Shown here piece by piece: positions 12,209-25,235 of a stretch of DNA of 64,000 nucleotides. Within the stretch, counting starts at the first letter, position 1; each line of letters opens with the position of its first letter. A program made the position numbers and the translations under genes. The notes under the pieces were generated by a model. That model had not been told where the DNA came from. It searched no databases and was given only the letters and a program-made list of their open reading frames with translations. Source of the DNA: Gnetum montanum (Eukaryota > Streptophyta > Gnetopsida > Gnetales > Gnetaceae); NCBI GenBank assembly GCA_015680685.1, contig MNCI01030329.1, positions 1 to 64,000 on the forward strand. Direction: 5' to 3'.

Positions 12209-13112
12209 TGATTGGTAGGGTATCCCCTATGCCTAATCATACGAGTCACAAGCATTCACTAGCAATCTGATTGAATTCCATAGACTTATTTACCTAAGTG
12301 GACGATGTTTTTAAATAATAAATTATACAGTTGTAAGGTCATTGTCTTCTTAATCCACACTTGTGTATTGACTCTATGTATGGTTAAGTGTGATTAAAAT
12401 ATATGATGTGTATATTTTATAATGATTTTTATATATTTTTTCTTCTAATGACTAAATGAGTGAATAAGTGTTGAATAATTAAACATTTAACTAATCAACT
12501 AGTTCATTAACTAACTATCCTAATCTTAAGTAACCATTCCCACTTGTTGTACACATCCTAAACTAGTGTTAACACTACTAGGTTACCATGTGGATATTAT
12601 TGGGCATACCAAATATCTACTACTAGTATTACCAAGCACTAACATGCTATGTTTGAAGTGGTCTTACTCACATGCTTATGATTAATAACACAATTTACTT
12701 AATTAAGGACACTAATGAAAAGTGCATGTAAAGTAAAGAGAAGAAAAGTAAAGTTAAGCTAATCTAAGTGCTATAATGGATGTAGGAAATCTTGATTTTA
12801 TTGCTACCATGCCAATGCATTTAGATAATTAGATACTCAAATAAAACTTCATACAATCTCTTAGATCCACACTTTGGGTACTCAAAAGGAAAAATATTTT
12901 AACTCAAGAGAAAAAAACTATAAGAGTTTAGCTAAGGCTATGACTAAAAAATGTCATAAATGGTAAGGATGCATGCAATTATATAGGCAGTGACTACATT
13001 AGTATCAACATATTTGCATCAATGCATCCTAGCATGCATTTATGGGGATACATCAATAGGGCTCCATCGATGAAAATGTGTCAATACAACCTATCATATT
13101 GATGTTTCATCA
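12209..13112 (-). repeat. B 3' LTR (left copy)
   Basis: It aligns with 59451-60318. It starts TGATTGGTAGGGTATCCCC and ends TGTTTCATCA. The following TATCCCCACAAC reads GTTGTGGGGATA on the - strand, a plausible polypurine tract immediately before the 3' LTR. Confidence 0.85.
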
Positions 13113-13339
13113 TATCCCCACAACTGACTAAAAAATCATCCTTAAGTGGACAAAATTAGGATTGAGTTTCTTAAAAAATTGGAAGGTATGGAATTTATTA
13201 ATAGGAAGATAAACAAACATACTTTTAATGACTTTGAGTGCTAGATGTACATTATTACAAAAATTGGCACCAATTACAATAAAATTGAACATTTTACAAA
13301 AAATTATAGCATGCACTTGTAGGATTTTTGAAGACATGA

Positions 13340-14760
13340 TGAAGTTTCAAATAGTAGCTAGAGGTGAAGCCTCCTATGGTGTTGATGATTCCTCATCTTG
13401 TCTTGATGTTCCTAGTGGTTAAGGTTGGCCCACTACTTCTACTACTTCTAGTGGAAGCTTGAAAGCATCTAGAAGTACTTTGATCTTTTCCACTTTTCTC
13501 CATGAGTCATACATGGTCCATGCAACTTCATTGATGTGGCCTACTGTAGGGATATTCCATGGGTGTGACATTGAAGAAAATAAATTCTTCATATTGATAA
13601 ACTAAGCTATGAAGATTTTACATTCTATATCAAACATCCTTACAAGGTTTTACAGCTCTTAGGAATTGTTCATTCTCTTGGTTAGGTTCTCAGCAATAGA
13701 TTGTTAGTTAGTAAATATGATCCTAAAAACTTAATGCTTTGTGTTGGCTATCTCCAACTTCTATTTTTTCTCATTGTGGAACTTGAATTCTACCTTGTAG
13801 AGGAAGTATGAATTGACCATGTGCTTTTTAACTTTTGACCTTGGCCTTTCTATATTTAACATCACCAAGTTTGCATAATGGAGGTTGGTGAGCTCCATGT
13901 ACTCCATCATCTTTTTAATCAATAACTTCTTCAGGCTGATTTTAATCTTGTTGAATGTATTTAGTCCATCAAAGATGGGCTATCATACATCATCTCTTTG
14001 CTGGATTTGCTAGAGGGCCTTATTCATTTTTACCTTCCTTGACTAAATTTCCTTCTCATTAACTTTCTTAAAGAGCCTAATCTAGTCAATGTAGTGATTT
14101 TTTAGATGCTCAAACTTTAGGGCTTGATTTTTATAGGTAGCTAACTCAATGATGATCTTCTAGTAAAGAGCATAAACTTTCTCCATCAAGATTTTGACTA
14201 TCCTTTGCAAACCTTCTCAGATCTAGGTTTACCTTCATGAACTACCCCTACTATTGGCATATCAATTCAAACAATTAGTTCTTTTATTACTCAACATTGC
14301 ATAGGTGGTGATTATTCTTAGTGAGGACCAAGTTTTATTTTCAAATCTATGATAGGTCCTTGTTAGTGTTAAAAGCTATAACTTTTTATAGGGATGCATC
14401 GAAGATTATGGCCTCCTTTGCATTCTCAACCTATTGAATTTTTAGTTGAAGCTATCAAAAATATTCATCCTTGGTAAACTTGGACTTGACAAATGTATGG
14501 TTGAAAAGATAGACATGCAACTAAACAACTTTAGTGTCCAACCATTGATTGGTGGTGGTGTCCTCCTCAAGTTATGCATTAGTAATTAATAGATTTCCCT
14601 TATCTGGAGAAACTACAATTGGTTCATAGTGATCTTATTTAGTAGATCAAAGATCTTCAGAAGTAGTTGCCTAGTTCCAACCAATCTTTCTATTACCTAC
14701 TCATGTTGGGTAATGCTCATTTGACTACTCCCTTCTCATGCAGATGCATAGATGTTTATC
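13340..14760 (-). pseudogene. Extra frame downstream of IN in B, Lys/Leu-rich
   Basis: About 450 codons can be followed on the - strand with stops almost only at Gln/Trp codons. Parts include LVGTRQLLLKIFDLLNKI, YALYQKIIIELATYKNQAL, KKLLIKKMMEYMELTN and IPTVGHINEVAWTMYDSW. It ends in a Ser/Pro/Glu-rich tail. The middle is highly charged with heptad-like Leu spacing, so a coiled coil is likely. The frame lies between integrase and the 3' LTR, where Athila and Tat elements often carry an additional or env-like frame. I do not recognise its function, and I see no clear membrane segment. Confidence 0.5.
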
Positions 14761-14829
14761 ATTGTGGGAATGTTAGGTACTAATGCTGTAGGAGCATTTA
14801 GAGATTCAACAACCCTATAAACCATTACC

Positions 14830-15650
14830 TTCATTATTGGCTCTTGGCCTTTGGAAGTTTATGTAACTTCATGTACACTAACTCATAAGGAGAGTATCCT
14901 ATATGAAGTTTTCATGTGGATCAATAAGTCCATAGAGAATTATTGAATTTTATGCTTTAGTCCTTATTAGTATTTGGGTTATTTCCCTATTAGTAACTTT
15001 GTCTTAACTGTTATCTTGGGGTTGATAGGAAGTTGTGAATTTATGTTACACCTTGAGAATTGCATTAGCTTCTGAAAAATAGTTCCTATAAAGTGAGTTT
15101 CATTATTAGAAATAAGTGCTTAGAACATCAAACCTATTTACCACATTTTGTTTGACAAATCATGTTGTAGTGGAACATGAACAATTAGTGATAGTTGAAA
15201 CTTTAGCTGATTTAGTGTAGTAGTCAATAGTTACAATGATGTATGCCTTCCCATTAAACATGGAAGTGATGGATTTCATGAAGTTAATGAATTAGATGTC
15301 AAAGGGTTCTAGTGGTTAGATTTACTACTAAGGTCCTTCCATTTGAATCATCATTCCTCCATCTCTATAGTGTTTATAGGAATAGGACATGTTTTGTTAC
15401 GGGAAATGGTTGGAATTCCTAAAAATTATCAACTAGAAGTACCCTACAATGAGGGTCTTCATGGTTATTCTCTTGTTTACATAATGACCCCTACAAGAAC
15501 CTTCATGAGCATCCTAGAGGATCCATAGTTGATCAACATTAGGTACACATCATCACACCAAGCCATTGGTATAAATCTTATAAAGGTTACCTTGGATCTC
15601 TATGTAGTGTTTGGATTGGTGAAGAAAATTTTATTTTTTCTTCCTATTTC
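14830..15650 (-). pseudogene. Integrase (B), decayed and partly deleted
   Basis: The region aligns with the A integrase by nucleotide phrases. For example CCCCTACAAGAACCTTCATGAGCATC near 15488 corresponds to A at 4840-4865, the zinc-binding block, and the block with the CCTATAAAGTGAG phrase near 15090 corresponds to A near 4450. The C-terminal part near 14860-14950 also matches A at 4180-4260. Stops and short deletions make it dead. Confidence 0.7.
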
Positions 15651-15899
15651 ATTTTTATGAAGTCTCTGAAGTAAAAATATAGGAGAGAAAATCATTATAC
15701 TAGTTGATGCCCTTGGAAGTCTAAACATCAAGGAATTTAACAAAGAGAAGTTCATCTAAAAATTAATTAAATAAAGCTTCCTCATCCTCTTTATCATCCC
15801 ATCACAATTGAGACAAGTGATTGACAACCACCTTCTTAGTTTCCTTCCTATCCATCATCGTAAGATCAAACTATAAAATTACTAGCCATTATATGATAC

Positions 15900-17104
15900 A
15901 ATGACTCATCGCTAGCTTGTACATCAAGAACCAAATAGCACTATGATTAGTGTACACAAAGATTTTTTATTCAAGCACATAGTACATGAATTTTTTCAAG
16001 GAGTACAATGCCACAATGAGCTCCTTCTCAATGATGGTATAATTTGTTTGTGCATCAAAATGCATTTTCTTGAACAATGGATATGGTATGGATGTTTTTG
16101 ATCATCCAATTATGTGAGCATTGCTCCCAATGCATAATTAGATGCATTTGTCCTAATGTCGAATGGTATGGACTAGTATAGAGATTTTACTTTAATTTTT
16201 GGAATGCATGAACACATTTATTAATCTATTCAAACAGTGCATGCTTCTTGGTTTAACCCACTAGTAGCTTTATGGTCTTGGAGAAGTTTTCAATGAACCA
16301 TTGCAAGTAACCAATGTGTCCAATGAATGGCTTCACATCTTATATTATTTTAGGTTGTCTCATGATTTCTTGGATGATTCATACTTTCTTTAGGTCCATC
16401 TTGGTTACATTCTCTAAAATTTAGTGTTCTAAGACTATGCCACCTTGGACCATTAGATGGCCATTCTACTAATTGAGCTGCAAGTTGATCTCAATGCAAT
16501 GTTTTAGCACTTGCTCAAGATGGTCTAAGACTTGCTCAAAGATGATACCATAGGTAAAGTAATCATCCATGAAGACTTCTAAATCATTATTGATTTGCTA
16601 TTAAAAGATCCTGAGCACTAGATATTAAAAATGAGTAGGAAACTTTGCAAAGGCCAAAGCGCATCATTTTGTATGCAAAAGTTCCTAATGAACTTATGAA
16701 GGTTGTATTGGCCTAATATTTTGGTTCTATTTGGATTTGGTTATATTCACTATAACCATTCAAAATGCTATAGTAGCCATGCCCTACAATAGTATCAAAT
16801 ACTTGGTTCACAAATGGCAATGAAAAATAATCCTTGAAGGTTTCCATATTCAACAACTTGTAGTCTATGTAGGTCCTCCATTTTATGCCTTTCTTGGATA
16901 CAATGATGAGTGGGTTGATCCACTCACTATCTACAATAGGATAAATGAATCTCATCTTGAGAACTTGTTAAATTTTGTCTTTCAAAACTTGCTTAAGCTT
17001 AGGATTCAAGCTTCTCTATGGTTTCCTTCTTGGTTGATGGAGAGATCTATGTAGATATTATGTTGGCATATCCTTAGATTTATTCCTATTAGTTTATGAT
17101 ATGA
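15900..17104 (-). pseudogene. Reverse transcriptase and RNase H (B), decayed
   Basis: The open stretch at 16713-16955 reads MRFIYPIVDSEWINPLIIVS, then KWRTYIDYKLLN and YFSLPFVNQVFDTIVGHGYY, matching gypsy RT fingers and palm. The active site reads VFMDDYFTYG near 16550-16580. RNase H continues below to about 15900. The 5' end of RT is cut at 17104 by the insertion of C; the matching upstream sequence is at 58110. Confidence 0.85.
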
Positions 17105-17109
17105 CTAAG

Positions 17110-18418
17110 TGGAACACCACTACGAAAATTCATGTTGCAATTTGTAAGTTTCACCATCAAATTATTTTATTATAAATGTGAGATTTGTGGCCCATAAGCT
17201 ACAATCTTTCTTACTTTAGCTTTCTGGGGTTGAAACATGCCTCATAAGTTGCTAGTGGCTCACTTCTCAAGTGAAAAAAGTAATGTCATGTCTATATTTT
17301 GGCTTGGAAAGGCTAAAAATGCCTAAGGATTTCCATGTTTGGAGTTTTCATTATTTTTTGTGATGGTATAGCCTCAACTATGCTAGAACCACCTACATCC
17401 AATGTTGGTGGTGTTGGATTTTCATTTTTCAGCAACTCCTACTATAGTTGCCACAAAACCCAACATGGATGTTGGAAGGTCAAAACTGGAGTTGGGTTTT
17501 ACATTTTTCCAATAATGACTAGTGTAGTCACAACAATTTTCAATAGTATTTACATGAGTTGCATAGTTGAGGTGAAGTTAGCATAGTCACAAATGTCCAT
17601 TTACTATTTTTAGTATGAAGATGACTTTTGGGACTTTGGTGTATCAAAACTTACCACAAATGGTCAACCACATTTGAATAACAACTTGCTATACTTGTAA
17701 TCAATGTTAATTTATCCAAAATCATGGGAAAAATGTGTAGCATGAAATCAACAACTTTTAAGCCTATAAAAGCCAAACTCAAACACATTATTTAGGTCCT
17801 AAAATATTTTTGCATTTCGAACATTATTGCAACCCATACCACTGTAGCAACCTTGAGAACCTAAAACCCATGTCAGCATTTTACAAGACTTTTGAAGTAA
17901 TTGGTATATACTTGAGCAATAGAAACTCTCAGTATACTTCCATTGCTACCAAAGTCAAATACCATTGTTTACACCATGTTTATCCAAAAGTTGTAGATTT
18001 AGCAAAAAAACAACAAGAGTCTTTTGATGATTGAGGTTGGGAAGTACTTGGATCATGTGGTTCAACTACAAAATACAACCTACTAGCTCCAACATGCTTC
18101 AAGGTCTATCCAAACAAGTTTCTTATACATTTAAGCATGTAATTTTTACTCTTTGAACTCTATGCATTTTTACTATTTTAATAAATTTTGTTAATTCATT
18201 TGTAGTGTAGATTTTATTCTAAGTTTAATTTTGTGTTTATTTTTTATCAAATATGCAATGTTATTTTCTTTGTTTACATTCTCTAAGTCCTTAGGTGATC
18301 AACCAGACCATCTAGGGTACCTTGAATCTTATTTCTTGAAGGACATTAGGATCCAAGGTTAGGCTATTTTGTCTAGGACTTTTAGTGCTTCTAGCAACCA
18401 ACTTTTCCTAGCACTATA
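17110..18418 (+). repeat. C 5' LTR
   Basis: It begins TGGAACACCACTACGAAAAT and ends CACTATA where the right copy has TACTACA. It aligns with 56785-58104 throughout. It carries several copies of a CAACTATGCTAG / TAGCATAGTC theme that reappears in the array at 27900-29965. The + strand frames at 17335 and 17810 are chance frames. Confidence 0.88.
17765..17771 (+). promoter_or_regulatory. TATA box in C 5' LTR
   Basis: TATAAAA followed by GCCAAACTC. The same TATAAAAGCCAAACTC phrase occurs in the right C LTR (57444) and in the right D LTR (55345). It fits the U3 core promoter. Confidence 0.65.
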
Positions 18419-18423
18419 GTTTT

Positions 18424-18437
18424 TAGCGCTAGGAAGG
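18424..18437 (+). promoter_or_regulatory. C primer binding site candidate
   Basis: TAGCGCTAGGAAGG lies five bases after the 5' LTR. D has TGGAACTAGAAGGAGGG at the same place, so both appear to derive from a site starting TGGCGCTAGAAGG. I do not assign the tRNA. Confidence 0.5.
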
Positions 18438-19434
18438 CATGAACTCCACCCAAATTCTTAGTGCAAATCCATTTTCCAAAACATTTTCTAGAGACCTTTG
18501 TTCAAAAATTTTCCAAAATCAAGTCTTCTATGCTTTGAAATCTAAAATTTGCAAGCATCTACCCATAAAACCAATGGTGGTATTCAAATTCCCACAACTA
18601 AATACCCAACATAGTTGTCATGGGTGATTTGGAGTTTTACATCATTTTCATAATAGTTGTTGGACTTTCTAAGTTCAATGTAGTAAACATTTGAAACTGC
18701 AAAACCCACATCTGGGATATCCTAAAAACCCAACGTAGCCTTCGCTCAAACACCCAAATTCATCTGTTGTAAAATTTTGTGAAAAACCTTGCATAGTTAT
18801 TTCCAAGCCTCTAGCATAGTCATTGGGAACACCAAAATCCACATTTAAATCCCAAATCCAGTGCACTTCATTTGGAGGAATAAAATCCTAGCTTGGTTTT
18901 ACCAAGTGAAAATGATTTTCCACCTTCTACCTTAGTGTAATGGGCTAGGAAATACTGTGATCTACTGCACACTCCCCAGCATAGATCTTGCTAGTGAAAC
19001 CAACATAGTTGGTGGTACCAACTTAAAACCATAACACTATTTTTCTAAGTGCAATGTATGCCATTTACATTGTAGTAGCAATTTATAACACGTTTTTCAT
19101 TTATAACCGACTATACCATTGGGCAATCCTACTTGCTAAAATTTTTACTAAAAAAAAAAGTGAAATCAACATCCCTGATAATGCCTTCTAGTAAGTTAAT
19201 ATTTTTACCCATTGACATGATCAACATGTCATCAGGTTAGGATGAAGTGAGCATATATGATCTAAGAGACCCTACTATGGCTGAGTGTAGATAGTCACTT
19301 AGACAAAGCGGGCAAAGCCCAGATTTCACTATACTCAATGAAGAACACTATAACTATATGTTGGTACATTTAGGCCATTTAATGGAGTAGCCTTATGATT
19401 GAAAGGGGATTTTTTATCATCTATTTTATGTTAA

Positions 19435-19482
<48 letters not shown>

Positions 19483-21681
19483 NAGAGAATCTCCCTATAA
19501 TGTCCAAAATTTTACATTGAATTTTTAAGCAATGTATGATGGAAAATTTAGAAACAAATTTGCAACTTAAGGTTATTGGAAAATAGTGAATCAAAAGAAG
19601 ATACAAGTAATATAAATGATGCTAAATAAATTAAGCTAGATTATGACCCTGTGTTGAATCAAAAGTCTCTAGAGGATGAGTTTAATCCTTAGTCAAACCT
19701 CAAAGAGCATCATGCACATCAGAGTCATCAACAAGTAGATTTGGATCCTAAAGTTTACTACCATGACTATAGCAAAAGATATCAACAACATTATGTGTAG
19801 AATGAAAGATCATAGAGAGGATGTTCAAATGGAAGAGGCCATGGAAGTAGGAATAGTGATGCATTTAACAACAACAGCAATAACAACATTGACATAGCTA
19901 TAGAAGTCAGAAAAACCAAGGTGGGAGTAGGGAACCAAATTATGTTTCCAAATTCCTTTTTTCCACTAAGAAGGCTATAAAATAGAGTCTTAGGCTCAGG
20001 CTCAGGCTTAGCTAATTACCAATGCCACTATAGGTGTAGGTGCAGGTCTGATGAAGTGTTCTATTAATTAGGGAGCTTTGCTTGTTTTGTTCATGTACTT
20101 TGCATGGATGGTATATCATTTTCAATATCCAAGCCTTATGTTCAAGAAAAATATTCTATACTGGTGCAATTTCAAGGATGATATTGACTCCTTGGAAGAG
20201 TTGGTTACCTTTTATGAGATATTCCTTTAGCAAAATATAATAACATGATGCTTCTTTTGATTTAAATTTTCAAGGGAATCTTGGCTTCAAAATTTTTCAT
20301 ATCACAAATATTATTTTCATGCTTTGATTTAAAAAAATGTTATTATTCAAAAAGAAAGGGAATTTATGGGACATCTACTCAAAGTCCCATGTGAATTGAA
20401 CACTTGTCAATTATGGTGATTAGGATTAACTACCATGGTGATTGAAGATACCAGGCACTTGTCAACTATATCCTTTAACTCCATGGTGATTATAACTAAC
20501 CCCCTTAATTTTTGCAACCCACCTTAATTTTTCATGGTGTTTGTAACTACTTGGAAGTATCTATAAAATGCTTCAAGGGTAGAATGAAAAAATGGAGGAA
20601 TTCTAGGGAAAAGATCATGAAGAAATATTGAAGTTGTAAGGATGGCTTACTAAAGGGATCAATACAGTAACTTTTTTTTTTTAATCCTATGAGTTCTTTT
20701 CTTTACATTTTTTTGAGTTTCTTAGCTAATGGTTTAGATAGTATTGTTTCTTCTATTTAATTTTGGAATTTTTTGGTTGCTCTTATAGCTCTATTTTTGC
20801 GCAATATTAGACTTCTATTAGGTTTTCCATATAAGAGCTTATGTTGTTTATAAAAATCCTCTTGAGAAATTTAATAGTGATGTCTTTATTAAATTCCCTA
20901 TTTGAGTTTAGAGGATCTAGAAAATCTTTGATACTTTGACTTAGTTGAAATAGCTTCATTTTTTAAAAGTTTGTTACCTTGGAATTTCAATAGTGAAATT
21001 GTCAATTTTTTTTGCTAGTTCTAGTGTCTGGAATTCTTGAAAACTATTAACTAGTCAAACAAAATATTGTACTTGTTGTTGATAAAGAATTTTGGTAGTG
21101 TAATAAGATTGTCTTTTACAAAATTACTTGTTGAGCTCAGAGGGTTTGGATAATTTTTTATACATAGATTGAATTTGAATAGCTTTATTGCAAAGTTTTT
21201 CATCATGTTCCATTTATCTTGTCTACATGTTTGGGATTCACAAAAATATGCTTTCTTTTCTTTTCTTTTTCTAAAACCTTTGAATCTCACTCTATTTCTA
21301 GTTTTCATGTGGAATTTTCTCTCTGGGGAAAATTAGGAGTGGATTGATAGAATTTTGCTGAAGCATTTTTGTGAAATTTTTTGTTTCAAATAGCATACTA
21401 TAGGAACTATATAGACTAAGTAATTTGACAAAATAGAAATCCTTAATAACTTATGATATTTGGAAAAGATGGCTGAATTTCTTTTATGATGGCCAGTTAC
21501 GATTTTATACATAAACCAAAGCATTTCAACATTTACAATAGCAAACGCATACTCACATTTAGTTTGTTTCATAACCATTGAGTTTATTTGGAGGTATATG
21601 TGCCTTGGTGCTTTTAGAATACTAGCAAGCACCTGAATCCAAGTTTTAAGAAATATCTTTGTTTCCCATGATCCCAAAGTC
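18438..21681 (+). other. C leader region between LTR and gag
   Basis: A 3.2-kb leader, long leaders being normal in Ogre-type elements. A reading beginning at the ATG at 19226 (MSSG, then DEVSIYDLRDPTMAEC) stays mostly open to 19440 and could be an upstream ORF. The part 19560-20000 encodes a Gln/Asn/Arg/Gly-rich stretch, for example RGCSNGRGHGSRNSD. The segment 20370-20600 has a CTATAAAATGC box and looks LTR-like, but I found no second copy. The - strand frames at 21051-21707 resemble nothing known. Confidence 0.4.
19439..19488. repeat. (AG)n microsatellite with an N at 19483
   Basis: About 22 AG units, broken by a single N at 19483. The N shows that base calling or assembly was uncertain here, so the true repeat length is unknown. 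Confidence 0.95.
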
Positions 21682-24425
21682 ATGAGCCTAAGGACACACG
21701 TTTGCAATTTGGTCCCAAATAGTCATGAACACTATATTTATGCTAAGATGAAATTTGGATTATTCATTCTACGTGTAGAGGCTAAATCCAAGTGTGAATA
21801 TGAGTTGATTCACCGCAATAGAAAAGTGTATGTGCCCTCGTCCTATGATAAAACACCACTAAACACCACTCATGAATGCATAATCTTTCAATTAATTGAG
21901 ATGGATGAACAAAATGGAAAGCTTATTTCTAAGGACCAGCATGAAGAGCATGATGAGTTCAAGGTAGAGCCTACACTAGACAATTTTATCGGGAGCCTTT
22001 TCCAATAATTGGCCCTTCAAACTTCTATAGCCACCTTAGCCTTTCTTGTCTCTTCCATGAGGTAGGCATCTCAACCATCATCTCCCATATATCCCATGAT
22101 GTTTGGGCCTACACTAATCATAGCAATGCACCAGGCATAACCTATGCCTCAAACAAGTTCCCTCTTTTCTTTTGCCATAGCCTTGGTCTACATGATCCTC
22201 ACTAGTGGTTTTCACCACCGTTCATCCCTTCTCTATACTAGTGGGCCTCACAATAGGACCACAAGTTATCCAAGGGATGCCATACATAGGTTGTTCCTTT
22301 TGTGCCTCAAGTGCTAGCATAAACATCCTTTTCATTGTTTAGCCCACCCATGACCACTATAACGTAGCCTTCCCCCTCTATACCACAATCCATTATGAGG
22401 TCATAGGCCTCTCAAATAATACTTTAACTATTTGTACAAACATTGCAACCTAAGAGAATGCCCCAAGGACTAGATCAATAATTCTAGATGATTCAAGACT
22501 TGTCAGAAGAGTTATGGAAGCTCAAGGCTTCAACAACCTAAATAATAAAAATAATGGACTTCTATCAAGATGATCCAACCAGTTCTGTAGTCCTAACAAT
22601 AACTCTTCCTCCCAACATCCCCATTCCTCAATTTACTAACTATAATGGTGAGGGTGATCCTAATGCCCACATTATAACCTTATATTCTAAGTGTTTATTA
22701 CTGTAAGCTTGGCTACATATCATAATGTGGATTTTCACTATGCCCCTTACTAGAAAAGCCTTGGACTAGTACTACACATTACCAAGAGGATTTATATCCT
22801 TAATAGAAGACTTAATGTCATAATTCATTAACCATTTCAAGTATAACTTAAAGCCCAACATGACTCTTGACCAATTAGTGAAGGTCAAGTAGGGACCCCT
22901 TAAGCCCATACAAAAGTTTGTAAAATGATGAAATGCTCTTCTAAATGAGATTCCATAACCAATAGGTGAGACTCATCTTCTCACCATATTCAAGGGGGTA
23001 GTTAACAACTTCATTAAGTTAAAAGTTTAATACTTAGACCTGTGATCATAGAGTCAAGAATTTTCTCAAATCAAGAACATAGAGGATGCCATTAAGGCTA
23101 GTCATGACCTAGCCTATGTGGCCTATAAAACCTAACATGCAAAGATGGATAACAATAAAACCAAGCAAGAACATACAACTATGGCCATAGTAGAAAAAGA
23201 GTCAAAATAAGTAGAGAGACATGGATCATCACCAAGCAACACATCTTTCAACTCATCAAAACTATTCACTTCCTATGCTCCAAATCAACCAAGACCAAAC
23301 TTTGGGTGGAAGGATATATCCAAGTATACAAGGTTTCCCATGAAGAATTTTGAGCTCTTAGAAGAATTGCTTAAAAAAAATATATACAACATAAGAAACT
23401 ATCTAAGAAGACTTGTAAGAGGCATGATCATCTTTGTGAAATAGCTAGAGATCCAATAATAGCTACTAAAGATGATCCAAAGTCATTAAAGTACTATGGA
23501 TTGGATAGGTATTTCCATTATCATCAAATCGCTAGTCATGAAACTAATTTTTTTCTAGCATTAAAAGATATCCTCTAGAAGATGATAGATTATGAAAAAT
23601 TGATGTTGAATGAGCCCAACTCTTTAAGCACCAATAATAACTCTTACATTGTAGCCGCATTCATAGAAACTAAATGATCTAGTCCTTCTAATAAACTATT
23701 TATCATTAAAGTTTCACAATGGTTCCAAAAAATAATACTTAGAGAGCTCTTCATCATATGGATACTACCTCCATTCCCTAAGAGGCCTTTCATCATACAT
23801 GTCCCATATTCAATGGCATCAACTTCACAACCCAAACCATAAGTTACTAATCCTCCAAAGCCTAAGGTACCATTTGTTATGTAGGTCCCTCCACCTTCAA
23901 CAAGTGAAATCATGATAACCTGTGATCAAAGCCCACTTATAGTGGCTTACAACTCAATGCTTAGTATGAAATCATCATCACAATGGTGATGAAAACAACT
24001 TGTTATCAAACCAACAATAAATTCCACTGAAAATTGTCAACAACAAAAGACTTCAAAACAAGCTACACTGAGACCAACTGCACCCATGGATAAAGGCCCA
24101 AGGCACATGCATAGAAACCCAAGCCACAAACTCTAGGAAGGATGGGGAAGGTTAGAACCACTAAGTTTTAGCATCACATGCCAAGGGAAAGAGTTTCCTC
24201 AGAACAATGGAGTAGGCCAAATGGTCATTAAAATAAAAGAACACATTACCAAATTTGTATGACCTAGTCATGACTTCTTTTGCTCATAGAGATGCACTAG
24301 CCAAGGTGCTAACCTCTATTACTATGAGCAGAGATATGTTGGCCAACAAATAATCAATCTAGTCTATCATTGAGAAAACTTAATTTAGGAAAAATTGGCA
24401 TCAATCCATGCTTAACGTTTTTGAT
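21682..24425 (+). pseudogene. gag (C), Tat/Ogre type, decayed
   Basis: The N-terminal part is open at 21682-22008 and aligns with D near 34400-34700: C has FILRVEAKSKCEYELIHRN and D has MLISKMEAKAKREFALIHK. The central capsid-like part at 22460-23200 includes IPIPQFTNYNGEGDPNAHI and LPRGFISLIEDLMS, typical of gypsy gag, and aligns almost block for block with D at 35150-35900. A zinc-knuckle remnant lies near 23500-23570 (FHYHQIASHETNFFLALKDI; the family has C-x-F-H, then GH and C). The Cys positions are lost. More than 20 stops lie at Gln/Trp sites. Gag forms the particle and binds RNA. Confidence 0.85.
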
Positions 24426-25087
24426 AGTTAAGTGAAGACTAACTTTCAAAATGGAGAAGTGTTATTCTCTCCTCTCCACATTACTATAGGTGTTGACAAA
24501 TACAAGGTTCATTTTGTTCATGTGGATGATGGGGTAGCAACCAATGTGGTATCATTTTCTATTGTTCACAAATTAGGCTTAATCAAGAACATCCAAAAAA
24601 CCATAACCATAACACTCAAGTCATTTAATGGATCATGAGTAGCAGTGCGAGGTTCCATCTCCTTGGATTTCATGGTTGATGAGCAATTCCCTACATCTGT
24701 CAACTTTCTAGTGGTTGTTAAAACACCTAGCTTCAAATTGATCTTAGGAAGGCCATGGTTAGCTAAATTTCATGTAGTCTCGTTTCCTATACATCAAGAG
24801 ATTCACTTTCCATATGAGGGAGGAGAAATTATCATTCATCGAGATAATGTGTCACTATCTTTGGTTAAGTATGTTAACATCGACTAAGGTTTAGAGGTGG
24901 AGTTTGAAGAGGAAACTCTTGATACTTAGATTGGGGCCACCGACAACAAAGATAATGACAATGTTAGCAATATCAACTCTATGACATGGGCTAATCAACA
25001 AAAATGCATGCAGCTTTCCATGTTGAAAAAGAGAGATGGTGAGTACAAGATCATGCCAAAGGGACTCCTTGATCAATCAAAGATCAA
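24426..25087 (+). pseudogene. Aspartic protease (C), decayed
   Basis: Two open pieces, 24432-24638 and 24645-24887, form one protease. It reads VHFVHVDDGVATNVVSFSIV, where the family has V-D-x-G-(A/S)-x-x-N-(V/I), so the catalytic Asp is present. A stop interrupts after FNGS, then SISLDFMVDEQF, FKLILGRPWLAKFHVVSFPI and HQEIHFPYEGGEIIIH follow, all typical of Tat proteases. The reading continues to SKIK just before a plausible splice donor at 25088. It matches D at 39060-39704. Confidence 0.88.
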
Positions 25088-25235
25088 GTAACAAGTTCGT
25101 AGTAAATGTCTTATCCCTTCTTTGGTTAATGACTGGTTATTTACTTTTGTGATGTTATATCATGTTTCAATATTGGCTCTAGCCTTAGATGCTCTTTCAA
25201 GGGCATCCCATACTCACTAGGAAATGTATGGATCA

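Noticed and set aside
20370-20600. Possible small LTR or promoter with CTATAAAATGC
   Set aside because: No second copy, no TG/CA ends and no target duplication could be found.
21051-21707. Two - strand open frames (85 and 124 codons) in C's leader
   Set aside because: No family resemblance, no matching frame in D, and AT-rich sequence readily gives such frames.
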